Assembly (NCBI RefSeq): GCF_027596085.1
Contig: NC_072472.1
Location: forward strand, 21,595,552-21,659,551
Length of the DNA stretch: 64,000 nt
Direction: 5' to 3'
Source: Anoplopoma fimbria
Taxonomy: Eukaryota > Chordata > Actinopteri > Perciformes > Anoplopomatidae
This document shows positions 49,557 to 64,000 of the stretch, in pieces (position 1 is the first letter of the stretch; each line of letters opens with the position of its first letter). Position numbers and translations under genes: made by a program. The notes under the pieces are model-generated. The model saw nothing but the letters and a program-made list of their open reading frames with translations, did no database searches and was not told the DNA's origin.

Positions 49557-50052
49557 CAGGGGCGCCGAAAAGGGGGGGTAAAGGAGACGGATTCTAGGGG
49601 CCCATGATGGAGGGGGGCCCAGAGAGGCCCCTAATGATGATGAAATTATAATACAGAAAAAATAATGACACTAAGTTATTAACTAACATATAATCACATA
49701 TATGGCCATTTTGTATTCTGATGGCGTTTTTGTTTTTGCTGAGATTTTTTTTCTCTCCACTGATTATAATTGCTATTTTTTCATGGAAGAGTTTATTTCC
49801 AATTTAAGAATCAGTGGTGCAGCAAATAAATGACTCAAAATGAATTCCATTGTATTCAGAGTGCTCAGTTCTTCCCCTACTGTACATGTCAACTGTCATG
49901 CTGTTCTTCTTTCACAAATATGGTAATGATAGTCAAAAATACCATTAAAATGCATAATTGTATGTAAAATAGCATCAAAAAATTTTGCCGCTGTGTTGGG
50001 GGCCCTGTAAAGATTCTTTTCATGGGGCCCAAAATCCCTAGCGGCGCCCCTG
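49557..50052. mobile_element. hAT-type MITE with perfect 8-bp target duplication
   Basis: Perfect 11-bp terminal inverted repeats caggggcgccg (49557-49567) and cggcgcccctg (50042-50052). The 8-bp direct repeat tatgcaag flanks both sides (49549-49556 and 50053-50060). The element is 496 bp, AT-rich inside with GGGGCC-rich subterminal ends, and has no coding capacity. It lies upstream of cfap58. Confidence 0.9.
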
Positions 50053-50060
50053 TATGCAAG

Positions 50061-52204
50061 CACAGGGCTCCACACATGTTTTGAGGCTTGTGCCCAAATG
50101 GAAAAAAATTATTGGCACAAGACATACATATTTAATGGTGGCTAAAAGAATAAAAACATTTGACATCTGAACATACATTTATCAACATAATACCATAATC
50201 AAGGAACTGGGTGTCAAAACATCAGACTAAATACAAATATATTTAAAAAATTACCCAATTCCAACCCCTGAAATGACTTTTCCTTTTCCACACTACTGAT
50301 GGTACTTTTCCCTAAATAGATTTGTTGTAAGAGAGAAGAAATGCAGCATCAGAATTATAAAGATTGCAAGGACTCATTGCAAAGACATGGGATACATTTG
50401 TGATCATAAGGGACTAAAGGCGGTTATATACGATTCATTCCACCCCATGTAGTCATGCACTTTTTCTATGTTTTCTACATGCAATGCAATCACTCGCATA
50501 GATTTTAGTAGATGCTATCCCAAAAGGCCTCCCTTGATCTAAGTGGATATTCCAGTAGGATTATTTAAGTAAAAGATCGGTGGCCTGGTATATAAGGGCC
50601 CCAATTTCTGTGAAAGCCGACTGTATTATACCAAAGAAATTAATAAATTGAACTCCATTGCCCTCCACTCAGCCCTCACACATCTTAAAAACAGCATCAC
50701 TTATAGCAGAATGTTTCTTTATTTTCCAGTTGTGATTATTTATTGACACACATCAACACATGCATCATTCTTCCAGGTATGTGTGGTACCGAAATGATAT
50801 AAAATACAAGGTCAATACATGCTGTATATAACTTGGTAACATAAGCATCAATACCAAATGACATGAACAGCATTAAAATACATTTGTATCAGTAACCTGT
50901 ATAACTAGCAAAGACACCAGGCATACATTGAAATCTGATTAAAATACACTCATACTGCCATCTACTGGTAGAAAGGGTAAACATACATTCTAGCCTCTGC
51001 ATTCACTCAAGCTACAGCAGCAACAACACCGCATACACACGAATTTCTGGGATTATACTAAATTAAGAAAAATCGATTGAATCAAACAATCTCTTGCTGT
51101 GTACATGGATAGATGCACAATATTGTACATTAATGTAGTTTTCTAAATTATGTCAGATTATTGCTTTCCCTTATTTGTTATTGTTTGTTTTTTCTCCTTA
51201 TGTTGAGGGGAAGTCTGTTGTATAAACATTTAGCTTCTTGACCTCTCCTATCACATTTTGTATTTATTTTATTACCTGGAAAATCTAAATTTAAAAACAA
51301 AACAAAATATTAAACCGCCTGTGTTTATTTTTAATTAGATTGTCTTCTAAGGTTATCATTGCCTGTGTCCATTCTATCTTTTGGGCTTTTATTTTTTTTA
51401 AATGAATATACTTTTACATCCAGGTCACCTGTCTAACTTTCTTTATTCTTCAATTCAGAGCAGAAAAATAAAAAAAATAAGTCATTTGTAAAAACCAAAA
51501 AAAAGAACAGTTTATTTTTCTGTCGGATACTTTCCATAATGCTGTCACTAATAGTAGCAATCTGAGCCTGTCAGTGGAAAAAAACAACTACTTTTAGTGG
51601 ACGTGACATTACGCTGATGCTGCTCACTTGCCCTTGCAGCACGTTCAGTGGCTGCTGGTTACAAAGTTCTCACTCAACACTGGTTCAGTTTACACTAAAT
51701 TATGTCCCCATTAGTCACTTAGACAAAAAAATTTGGGAAAATGTGGTCCAGGGTGAAAAATACAGAAATTGCCCTTTAATCATGAGTATGTGCATTGATT
51801 TTCCTTCTGCACCAACTCTTCTGAGTAATGTTGAGTCATGGTCCTCTACTCACCTGGGTTCAAACCAGATTACCTTTATTCTAATTTATCTTAATTCACT
51901 AACGCATGCATGATGAATAAGCATTTAAACTCAGTCTTGATTTATTTTTTCCACTTTTAAAGATTTATTGAATCATGTTTAATTGATGTATGTCTAAGAA
52001 AACGCATCGGCTACATAATAGCAGTGGTTGCCCACAGGATTATCATACTATTTCATACTGTATATGATTTATCAAATGATCTATTTCCATGCAGATTTAT
52101 ACAGATAAGCCCCTTTAAGCTACAGAGGATGAGTAAGTGGAGTAAACCATAGCTATTATTGTGTTCTCACCGGTGTGACTGTGTGTGTTTGGGTCCTTCT
52201 TTCT
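50061..52204. other. Intergenic gap between cfap58 and the first MMP gene
   Basis: AT-rich, no exon recognised. It must include the 3' UTR of the MMP gene at 52205 (minus-strand AATAAA words at plus 'tttatt' near 51964 and 51938 are possible signals) and the cfap58 upstream region. A 98-codon plus frame at 51617-51913 resembles nothing. Confidence 0.45.
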
Positions 52205-55200
52205 TTAGTTGCAATCCATCCATTCATAGTTTAACAGAGTGAGAATCGCTCTTCTTCGTTGGTAGTGGTACTCTGTCTGTCTGGATCCATATGAAAAGTA
52301 AAGGGAACCTGAAAAGGGTTGATGCATGATTATTATCTCCCCGATACAGGAAGTGATAACGCTGCTGTGCTGCTGTCGCCTACCTCTGTTCTCAAAGGCA
52401 GCATCCACTCTGGAGCCGATCCCAGGGAGGCCTCTGCGAATGGATTTCGGGTACCCACCATCCATTCTGCCCCTCCTTTCATTGTAGCTGCATGAGTAAA
52501 TGGGGAGGTGTTCTTAAATGTGGCATCTGCATCAAGATTCAGCCCAGGTGTTTATGGTTATGCGCATTACTCACCTCCAGTATCTGTCCTGCGCAAAGAG
52601 CAGGGTTCTGCCTGTGACTGACACATAGACAGCAGCATCTACCTTGGTGACAGATGGAGGGAGGCCAAAGTTGCTGAGAGGTTTGGGATAGCCAGGTAAG
52701 ACAGTGTTTCCTCTGATCCCCCAGTAATGATCCCCTGTGACATTAAGCAGGTAGAGGTATGTTTTTTATTGGTCCCAGCGTTTGTTTGAAACTTTTTTCT
52801 GAAAAATATGGATTTTGTGGATTATTTCTAAGTTAATCAAACTTAATGTTGTACCTTCAAAGAAAATTACAGTATTGTGTTTCTTATACTCATAAGCAGC
52901 ATCAACTCTGCTTATTCCAGGCCAGACAGACTGTATCTTCTTTGTACTGATGCCGTCCCAGGAGCTGCTCCTCTTCCAGAAATGTCTGACAAAGCAACAG
53001 AAAGTCCCATTTACAGCTGACAGTGGTCACATACTGAGAAAAAAAACCCCCAACTACAAGCATTTAAAATAACACAAATAATACTTGAAATACATATTAT
53101 TGCGAAACTCAAATGACGAAAGCTAAAAAAGTAGTGCATAAATGTCTCACTTGTCTTTGAAGAAGTAAAGACTCCTTTGAATGGAGGTTGCAGCATCAAA
53201 GATCAGGTTCCTGTTGCACCTGTCTGGAAGAGGTTCTGATGTGGGTTCAGGATCTGGTTCAGGTCTAGGTTGTTTGGTGGGCTGTGGGTTTGGGGGAGGT
53301 CTAATTGTTGGCTGAGATGATGCTCTGACTCCTTTTAGAGGTAAAATATAAAGAAATGTCTTAAGTAAAGATGTTTCTGAAATACGAAAAATGTATCCAT
53401 GAATTATTGGGGCTCTCACCGTAGATAGCTTGTACTCCCTGTCTGTCGTCATCTGGTAGCATGTATCCCTCTGTGTTCACATATTGGTAGGTGGGAAACA
53501 TCAGTGCCGTCTGGACCTGAGAGTGGGCTAACCCCAGTGCATGGCCGAACTCATGCGCTGCCACCAAGAACAGGTTGGCTCCTGCCAATACACACCAAAA
53601 TTGATGTTGGTACATAATCAGCCAAAGTTGAACACTTAAAAGAAGAACTGTGGGCTTATTTCTAAAAGAAATATGCGATAGGTTATTCCCCAAACACCTG
53701 ATTAGTCTTTCCAAATTTCCTTAATGTACTTAAGGTGGGAGTAACTGACGTTAACTACAGCTAATTTTTGGCTTTAGAGTGCTGCAGAAATAAGTCTTAA
53801 AACCCAGACATGAGTCAGCGTTTCTGCACTTCCTGTTCCCTTGTCTCAAAGTCAATGAGTTTTTCGAATGGGCATTTAGTTAGATGCCTGAAATATGGTC
53901 TCTAGTTAATACCAGCTAAGGAGATTTACCGTTAACTTGATTAGTTCTGGTGATTGTATTCATGCTTCAAAAATCATTAAAGTGCTGTTCATTTGCAAAG
54001 ATTATCTTGCTGAACAAAACATGTAGGTATCATAAACATTTGTTTGGCACGTAGTTTATTTTTTTGCAATAATCCAAAATCCAATGGAAACATCCTATTG
54101 TTTTTAGGTCCAGGGAACCAGTGTGTTGCTAACTTCCTGGATGGCCTACAGAAAAACCCTGCAGCAATCTTTTAGGGTGATGCAACACGCTTATGCTCGG
54201 GGCAGGCCTGAAAAAAAGGGGCTAGGATATAGGTAAAAAAGTAATGTTGGTGTGGGCTACTTTGGTAATATTTTGAAAGTATTAAAACTGTTTATTTCAA
54301 AAATAGTAAAACTTTTTCATTTTGTGTTTGTTTCTCCCCTTAATTTTGGGCGCCCCTATGGATGAATGGTGTCCCTAGCATTCACCTGTACTACCTATGC
54401 TAACGGACGGCGCTGCAATCAGCTTTAGCATTACATCCCCTCAATGACAATGCTTTCTTAATGTGAACACCTGCTGAGGTAAGAGTCCAGCTCTCATCTT
54501 CATCAAAATGGGTGTCCCCTCCATTGCCCTCTCCAGGGGAGAACGCGTGGGCCAAGACCCCACCCTCCCCGTCGAATGGAGCGAAATCTCCATGGTCTGG
54601 TTTCAAGAGAAGAAGAAGAAGAATTAACACTAGATCAGGCATTTTATCAAACGCACTAAAGGCCCTGCATTACCTTGAGCCTTGAACATGATCATAATAT
54701 CAGCGGTGCCGCTTTGGATGTGCTTGAAATCCAGAGGAATGATGTCACTGTAGAGTTTCAGAGCCTTGGCTATAGTGGCATCCACATCACTTTGATTCAA
54801 GTCTGGTGTGTATTGAGTTATCCTGCGGTGGTGTGAAAGTGAAAAGGGTTTACAAATCTCTCAACAGCAGCTTTATTGTGCTTAATGTTAGAATGAAGAG
54901 CTCGCAGAGACTTGCTGCTCTCTGTCCTGACATGGAGACCTGGTGTCGTACCTGTATGTGACCACAGTCTTGTCCCACTTCGGTCGACCGTCAAAGTGGC
55001 CGTATCTGGTCACGTCTGTGAAACCACAGCGGGGGCGAGCCATCACCTCCATGGTGTTGGAGTCCAACTGCCCCGACACCTCCAGGCCAAAATACTCCTG
55101 CATTTTTCTGAGAGTGTCTTGAAAAGAATCCAGAGAGCTGCGGTGGACACTGCTGGGGGCGCTGACACCCACATCAGAGAAAAACTGAGACAGATAGTCC

Positions 55201-56664
55201 TGGACAAACACAATGGGAATAAACACTTCTCATGTTCAAATACAAATCCATATAAGATTAATCTGACTGATAAATAATATAGTAATACAATTTTTTTTAA
55301 GGTTTTAATACTAAATATTTTCATGTTATCAAATTCAATGTTTTATACTCTTTTGGGTCAGTATATAAGAGCAAAATAGTCAGTCACTTCCGGCGAGGTC
55401 TGCCATTTCTGCTCTGAATTGAATGCTGCGTGAATGTAATCCAACATTAATGTTTGTAATCTAATTTTATTGATATCAACCACACTATTTACTGTAACTG
55501 TTCACTCTCCTGCATTCATATCAGAGCTGTATTACACACGGAGTGGCCTTGTATTTTCGCCTGTCATAATTTACTTTATATGTGCATGAGCACTAAAATG
55601 GAATTTATGTTGAACCGTTGACACTTATTTTCTTAGTCCATCCATCCATCCATCTTCCGTAACCGCTTATCCAGTTAAGGGTCGCGGGGGGGCTGGAGCC
55701 GATCCCAGCTGTCAATGGGCGAAGGCAGGGTACACCCTGGACAGGTCGCCAGCCTATCACAGGGCAGGTTTTTTTCTTAGTCTACCTTTTTAAATGCTAG
55801 CCAATTGTCTGCAGAAATCTAAAAATAGATGATAGAATTTTAAGTTCAAGGATTAAATGATCATTAGTTGTCATTCTTTAACAACGGATTGCACAACAAA
55901 ATAGCAAATCAATCTGAGTGGTTTGAATGTATAGATAAAAGCCCATTGTTTGCTTTTGGGTAAAGTTGTACAGCGTTAGCCTATTGCATAATAAAGTACA
56001 TAATGTAGACCTACTAATGGCCCTGACGTGGTATTTGTTTTGTTAAATTTTGTTTTTGTGTGTGTGTTTTAGTGCAGCTGCACAAGTTCCAGGATAGACT
56101 GTACAAAGCTATAACTACCTAACTGCTGCTGTTTAAACAACATGAGTAGTTTGCTTGCTTACTCTACTGGGATAAGTTTTTTAACAACGATTCTTATTTT
56201 CTGTAATTATACAATTAAGTAAAATATACTATTTTTATATTATATTCCATCCCTGCCAATAGATCCCTCTAAATGCTACTCCCTGTTCCTCTGAAGATTC
56301 TCTGCATCTCAAAACTGAGCCTGTGTCCGGTACAAAGTGCATCTATAATACTGGAAACCTGACTTTTAATAGATAAAAACTTTTCCAAAAATGGGAAGCG
56401 CATTTTTTCTTTTCATGTTACACCATTTCCAAAAGGCTGTAACTTTATTTTTTGATAGCGTTGAAACAAAGAGAATTGATCTTACAGAATCACAGAGAAA
56501 AACTGATTACCTCACTAGGATTGGCTGGGAAATACCAGCAACAAACACTGCATGATTACCTGGGCTTTAGAGTGCTCATCTTGGTTGAGTGAAGTGGTGG
56601 GCACAGCTCCACAGAGTGCCATATTAACAACTATCATAGTTTTCACAGCCAGTGCGAGTTCCAT
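52205..56664 (-). CDS. Matrix metalloproteinase with hemopexin domain (MMP13/MMP20-like), tandem copy A
   Basis: Secreted zinc endopeptidase of the collagenase/stromelysin group acting on extracellular matrix. Ten coding exons in transcription order: 56664-56560, 55199-54952, 54822-54674, 54596-54471, 53581-53420, 53331-53151, 52985-52855, 52734-52575, 52487-52384, 52308-52205; 489 residues. Domains: weak signal peptide (ending near ALCGAVP), propeptide with cysteine switch PRCGFTD, catalytic domain with HGDFAPFDG and AHAFSPGEG metal sites, zinc motif [11 protein letters not shown] and Met-turn ALMFP, a Pro/Glu-rich hinge rich in PxPxP-type repeats, then four hemopexin blades between DRC and a near-terminal Cys (WMDCN). 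No furin site or fibronectin repeats. The switch differs from the usual PRCGVPD. The hinge exon is 181 bp against 130 bp in copy B. Which mammalian or fish MMP it matches cannot be settled by eye. Confidence 0.92.
53700..54420. other. Intron of MMP copy A, nothing recognised
   Basis: About 0.9 kb between exons 5 and 4. No repeat family or open frame of note. Confidence 0.4.
55637..55767. repeat. Dispersed teleost repeat with (CCAT)n head
   Basis: Begins with CCATC units, then 'aaccgcttatccagttaagg', 'gctggagccgatcccagctg', 'gggtacaccctggacaggtc' and 'gcctatcacaggg'. I recognise this from many fish introns. Lies in the first intron of MMP copy A. Confidence 0.75.
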
Positions 56665-58017
56665 GATTCCTTTTTTGTCTACTGCAGAGAAGAAGGAACA
56701 ACTCTGAGTACCTTACTTATTCTTCCTCTCAGGCACTGCTCACATGCAGAGTTGGACAGTCAACACCAGTGTTTTTTTTTGCAGGGTGAGGAGCAGAGAA
56801 AGATGCATGATGGGGCAATAAAACATTCCTGCAAATGTCTGAACAGGCCCATTTAGAACAACAGAGGGAGAGATGATAGGTGTAGTATTGGAGTATCATA
56901 GCAGCCTGGGCCTGCATGAACATGATGTAGACTAGAAATGAACCAAATAAACACATTGTTTTGATTCAGACAAGAGGATACAGGTCTTCTCTCTGTTTTT
57001 TATTTATTTGAGAAAATTGAGTTTTATACCTTTCAGGTGTTTTAAACTTTAAACTTGTGTACAATTATCTGATGAAGATACTTGACGGTGTAAGATATGG
57101 AATTCGGGATTGTGATGGCCTCTCATCAGCTCTCAACATGGTAGGTCACAGCTATCATTGCTAACAGTGCAAAGAACTGCAAAAGGGCAGATCAAAGTGT
57201 TGTCCGGAGGAGCAACCGTCGTGAGAAATACCCGCTGGCAACCAGGGGGTCCCGTCCATGCCCACATATTTTGCATACTGGCTACAACGCTGTCGGTCGG
57301 GATGGTGTTATCAGCTGTAACCGCTGTATGAGCACAGTGCAGAGTGCATGTGAGCTAACCAGTGAGGCGTGCTCACATGCACTAAAAGGCAATGCATCAG
57401 TGGATGTAGTACGCAAAGGAAACAAGACATGGAGCCATACAGAGCACAGTGTTAGGCTCATACTGGTTGCACACCAGGGTTGACTGGCTGACAGAGGGCT
57501 GTTGTTCGAGTGGCGGGTCAGTCACAAACTGAACAACGTTTGATATTTGTATTAATGTATTGATTTTATTAATTTGCAAGACCTTTATAAGACCTATGTT
57601 GTTTTTCTAATGACATATCTATACAATTAATATATTAATGCATTGATGACATATCCAAAGCTTTCCAGATCATCTATAACATCATTAGATAACAGATTTT
57701 AATCACAGATTAATCATCTTCGAAATGTTTCATCATTAATAAGTGACTGATACTGTCAGGACCTTCCCGACAGTAGAAGCCCCTCAGATTAGACTATTAA
57801 CTAACTATCTGATTAACGGGATGCTGAAAGTCTTATACAAAAATAATATCACATTTTATCTTTATACTGCAGCCCTAAATACATTTTATACAATTCAATA
57901 TTGAAAATATAATATTTTGCATAATAGATATATTTAAAATGTACTATATTATCACAGTTAGTGTACATTCATTCTCATTCAGAGCGGCTACATAAACAAC
58001 GTCGCTAGTAAACTGGT
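56665..58017. other. Spacer between the two MMP genes
   Basis: Holds the upstream region of copy A and the 3' UTR of copy B; a minus-strand AATAAA (plus tttatt at 57565-57570) is a plausible signal for copy B. No strong TATA or AP-1 site was seen just above copy A; a minus-strand 'ctctgcag' at about 56685 could instead be the acceptor of a 5' UTR exon. A more GC-rich stretch at about 57100-57530 has an unexplained 70-codon frame. Confidence 0.45.
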
Positions 58018-62412
<4,395 letters not shown>

Positions 62413-62459
62413 GCTTCCTCGTTGAAGTGCGTCTCATGTTTCTGTTCTGGAGTCTGCTG

Positions 62460-62531
62460 TTATATAGGCTGACGAGTGGACGCCCTGAGGGGTAGGCATA
62501 TTGAGTAATCCCTTCCTGAGTCAGTGACTCA
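62460..62531 (-). promoter_or_regulatory. MMP13-like core promoter: TATA box, double AP-1 and PEA3/Ets sites
   Basis: On the gene strand a TATATAA lies at 62460-62466, about 48 bases above the ATG. Two AP-1 sites in mirror order, TGAGTCA (plus 62517-62523) and TGACTCA (62525-62531), are separated by one base. A minus-strand AGGAAG (62512-62517) touches the first. TATA plus AP-1 next to PEA3 is the known arrangement of inducible collagenase and stromelysin promoters, so induction through Fos/Jun and Ets factors is likely. Confidence 0.8.
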
Positions 62532-64000
62532 AGAAGTGTTCCATTTATAGATAAGAGGGAGAAGATTGGCTTTGATTGCTCAGCCCCCAAAAAGATGACA
62601 CATGACATGACCACACAAACCAAATGATTTTAAAATAACATATTTTAGGAACAAACTGGATGAATGAAGTAATGATAAGGAAGTGAGACTCATGTTGTCT
62701 TTTGACCAGTTCAGGTGGAGCCGACCAAGGGATTATGTTTGCTGATGCCTTCATCGGTTACTTAAATTCATATTCTGAGCGATATCCTCCGATTTTTTAA
62801 TTGAGTCGGTCATGGATACACAGCTCTTTAATGGCAGCCTGTCTCCTCTTACCCTCAGGCTACTGTTGACACTGACAGGAAGATGTACTCTGTGAGGAAA
62901 CACAGACATGCTGTGTCACGTCACAGGTCCTTCTGACAGGTAATGAAGTATTTGTAGATGTCACACGCTGTAAATAGTACAAATCCACAGCAGCTTCACA
63001 ACAGCTTAACAACTGTAACAATCTGGTTTATAGTTATCAGTGCTGTAATGCATCCAAGATTATGTTCTTTATCACACAATGAAAATTTAAATGCATTTAA
63101 GTATCAATTTATGTAACATTTGTACTTTACTGTTAGTGGAAAACTACATTGTGGTTGCTGTTTCCTAACACTGGACACTGGGAGGAGCAGTACATGTTTT
63201 TGTTGTGCAACTTTTGCTTCAGGTATATCCACATAGTAAACGTAGACAGTGGGGATGAAGGTGTTGCAATAGGAAAGTAGCATCTATCTATCTTCCTATC
63301 TATCTTTCTATCTATGTATCTTTCTCTCTCTCTATCTATCCATAAAAATAAATATTATATATCAAATATTTATATATATAATATATATTTAATTAAAACA
63401 ACATTTCTGTTTCCAGGAAAACTTGGTATCATCATTAGGGTTCATATAACAACACTGTATTACGACAGCAAATGCTGATGTTGCCACTGTTAATCACCTC
63501 CCTTCATTATTCATCAGTGAGCAGCTTAGTATTATTAGACATAATGTAGAGCAATGTGTTATTGATGTCACACGCTCAAACCAGAATCTCAGGCCACTTG
63601 GCTGCATTAACCTTATCTGAGTGAAATGACCATATTTAGTTCTGTTCAACACTCTATTTCAAAGTTTACTAAATCATATTTTATTGTTATTATTTCTGTA
63701 TACTGTATATTGACCAAATGTTACTGTTTTGCATCACAAATTGCATAAGTATTAAACAAAGTCGTGAATGTAAACTCAGTTAAGGTTTAGTCACCATTGA
63801 TAAAAAATGTGATGTACCAGTTAAAGTTGCAGCTAAAAACATGTTCAGGATAGGGCCAGCCTGCGACGGGAAGTCCTGACGGCCGAACCTGAGCTCTCAG
63901 CTTCAGGAGAGTAATGAAACTCTGGGCACACAACCCCAGGCCAGACAGAGAAGCACATAGGCCAGAGAAGAACCACAGGATTCAAGATTCACCTGAGGCA
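62532..64000. other. Upstream flank of the MMP13-like gene
   Basis: AT-rich, with a CTAT-type microsatellite at about 63283-63342 followed by a TA-rich run. The last 150 bases are more GC-rich ('gacgggaagtcctgacggcc'), but no exon could be supported. Confidence 0.45.

Noticed and set aside
63840..64000. GC-richer sequence at the right edge as an exon of a third MMP
   Set aside because: No frame encodes an MMP motif and no matching splice sites were seen.

Overview
The window is vertebrate nuclear DNA, almost certainly from a ray-finned fish and probably a percomorph. The genes are split by GT-AG introns, the proteins read as vertebrate orthologues, and the gaps hold repeat families common in teleost genomes: L2-like LINE tails ending in GAATT units, hAT-type miniature elements, 'TAGCTTAGC' repeats, a 'gcccaaggacac' SINE-like element and long CA runs. 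I saw no bacterial, phage, CRISPR, rRNA or tRNA feature.

Five protein-coding genes can be assembled exon by exon with intact frames. (1) esam, plus strand, 1,844-8,103: an endothelial junction adhesion receptor with V and C2 Ig domains, a membrane span and a PDZ-binding tail. Its signal-peptide exon was not found. (2) fez1, minus strand, nine coding exons from 25,734 to 13,690, 407 residues: a kinesin-1 cargo adaptor, tail-to-tail with esam. (3) cfap58, minus strand, 18 coding exons from 49,223 to 37,867, 862 residues: a coiled-coil protein of cilia and sperm flagella. (4) and (5) Two tandem secreted matrix metalloproteinases on the minus strand, 56,664-52,205 (489 residues) and 62,412-58,018 (474 residues, collagenase-3/MMP13-like), each with ten coding exons and largely the same exon lengths.

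Layout: 1-10.8 kb esam and its long 3' UTR; 10.8-12.7 kb intergenic; 12.7-25.8 kb fez1; 25.8-37.9 kb a gene-poor gap with a GC-rich block near 29.6 kb, an L2-tail composite, a degenerate tandem array and a decayed LINE reverse transcriptase; 37.9-49.2 kb cfap58, whose introns hold a solo LTR and L2 tails; 49.6-50.1 kb an hAT-type MITE; 52.2-62.5 kb the two MMP genes; 62.5-64 kb the upstream region of the MMP13-like gene, including a PEA3/AP-1/TATA promoter.

The genes are not an operon or pathway; apart from the MMP pair, a local duplication, they are neighbours by synteny. I found no convincing new biological system. The points most worth a second look are a 407-bp stretch present without mismatch at 32.0 kb and 48.2 kb that joins an unrelated head to an L2 tail, a GC-AG intron in cfap58, a CA repeat fused to a fez1 splice donor, a variant cysteine switch in the first MMP, and several cleanly bounded insertions (two hAT elements with 8-bp target duplications and a solo LTR with a 5-bp duplication).
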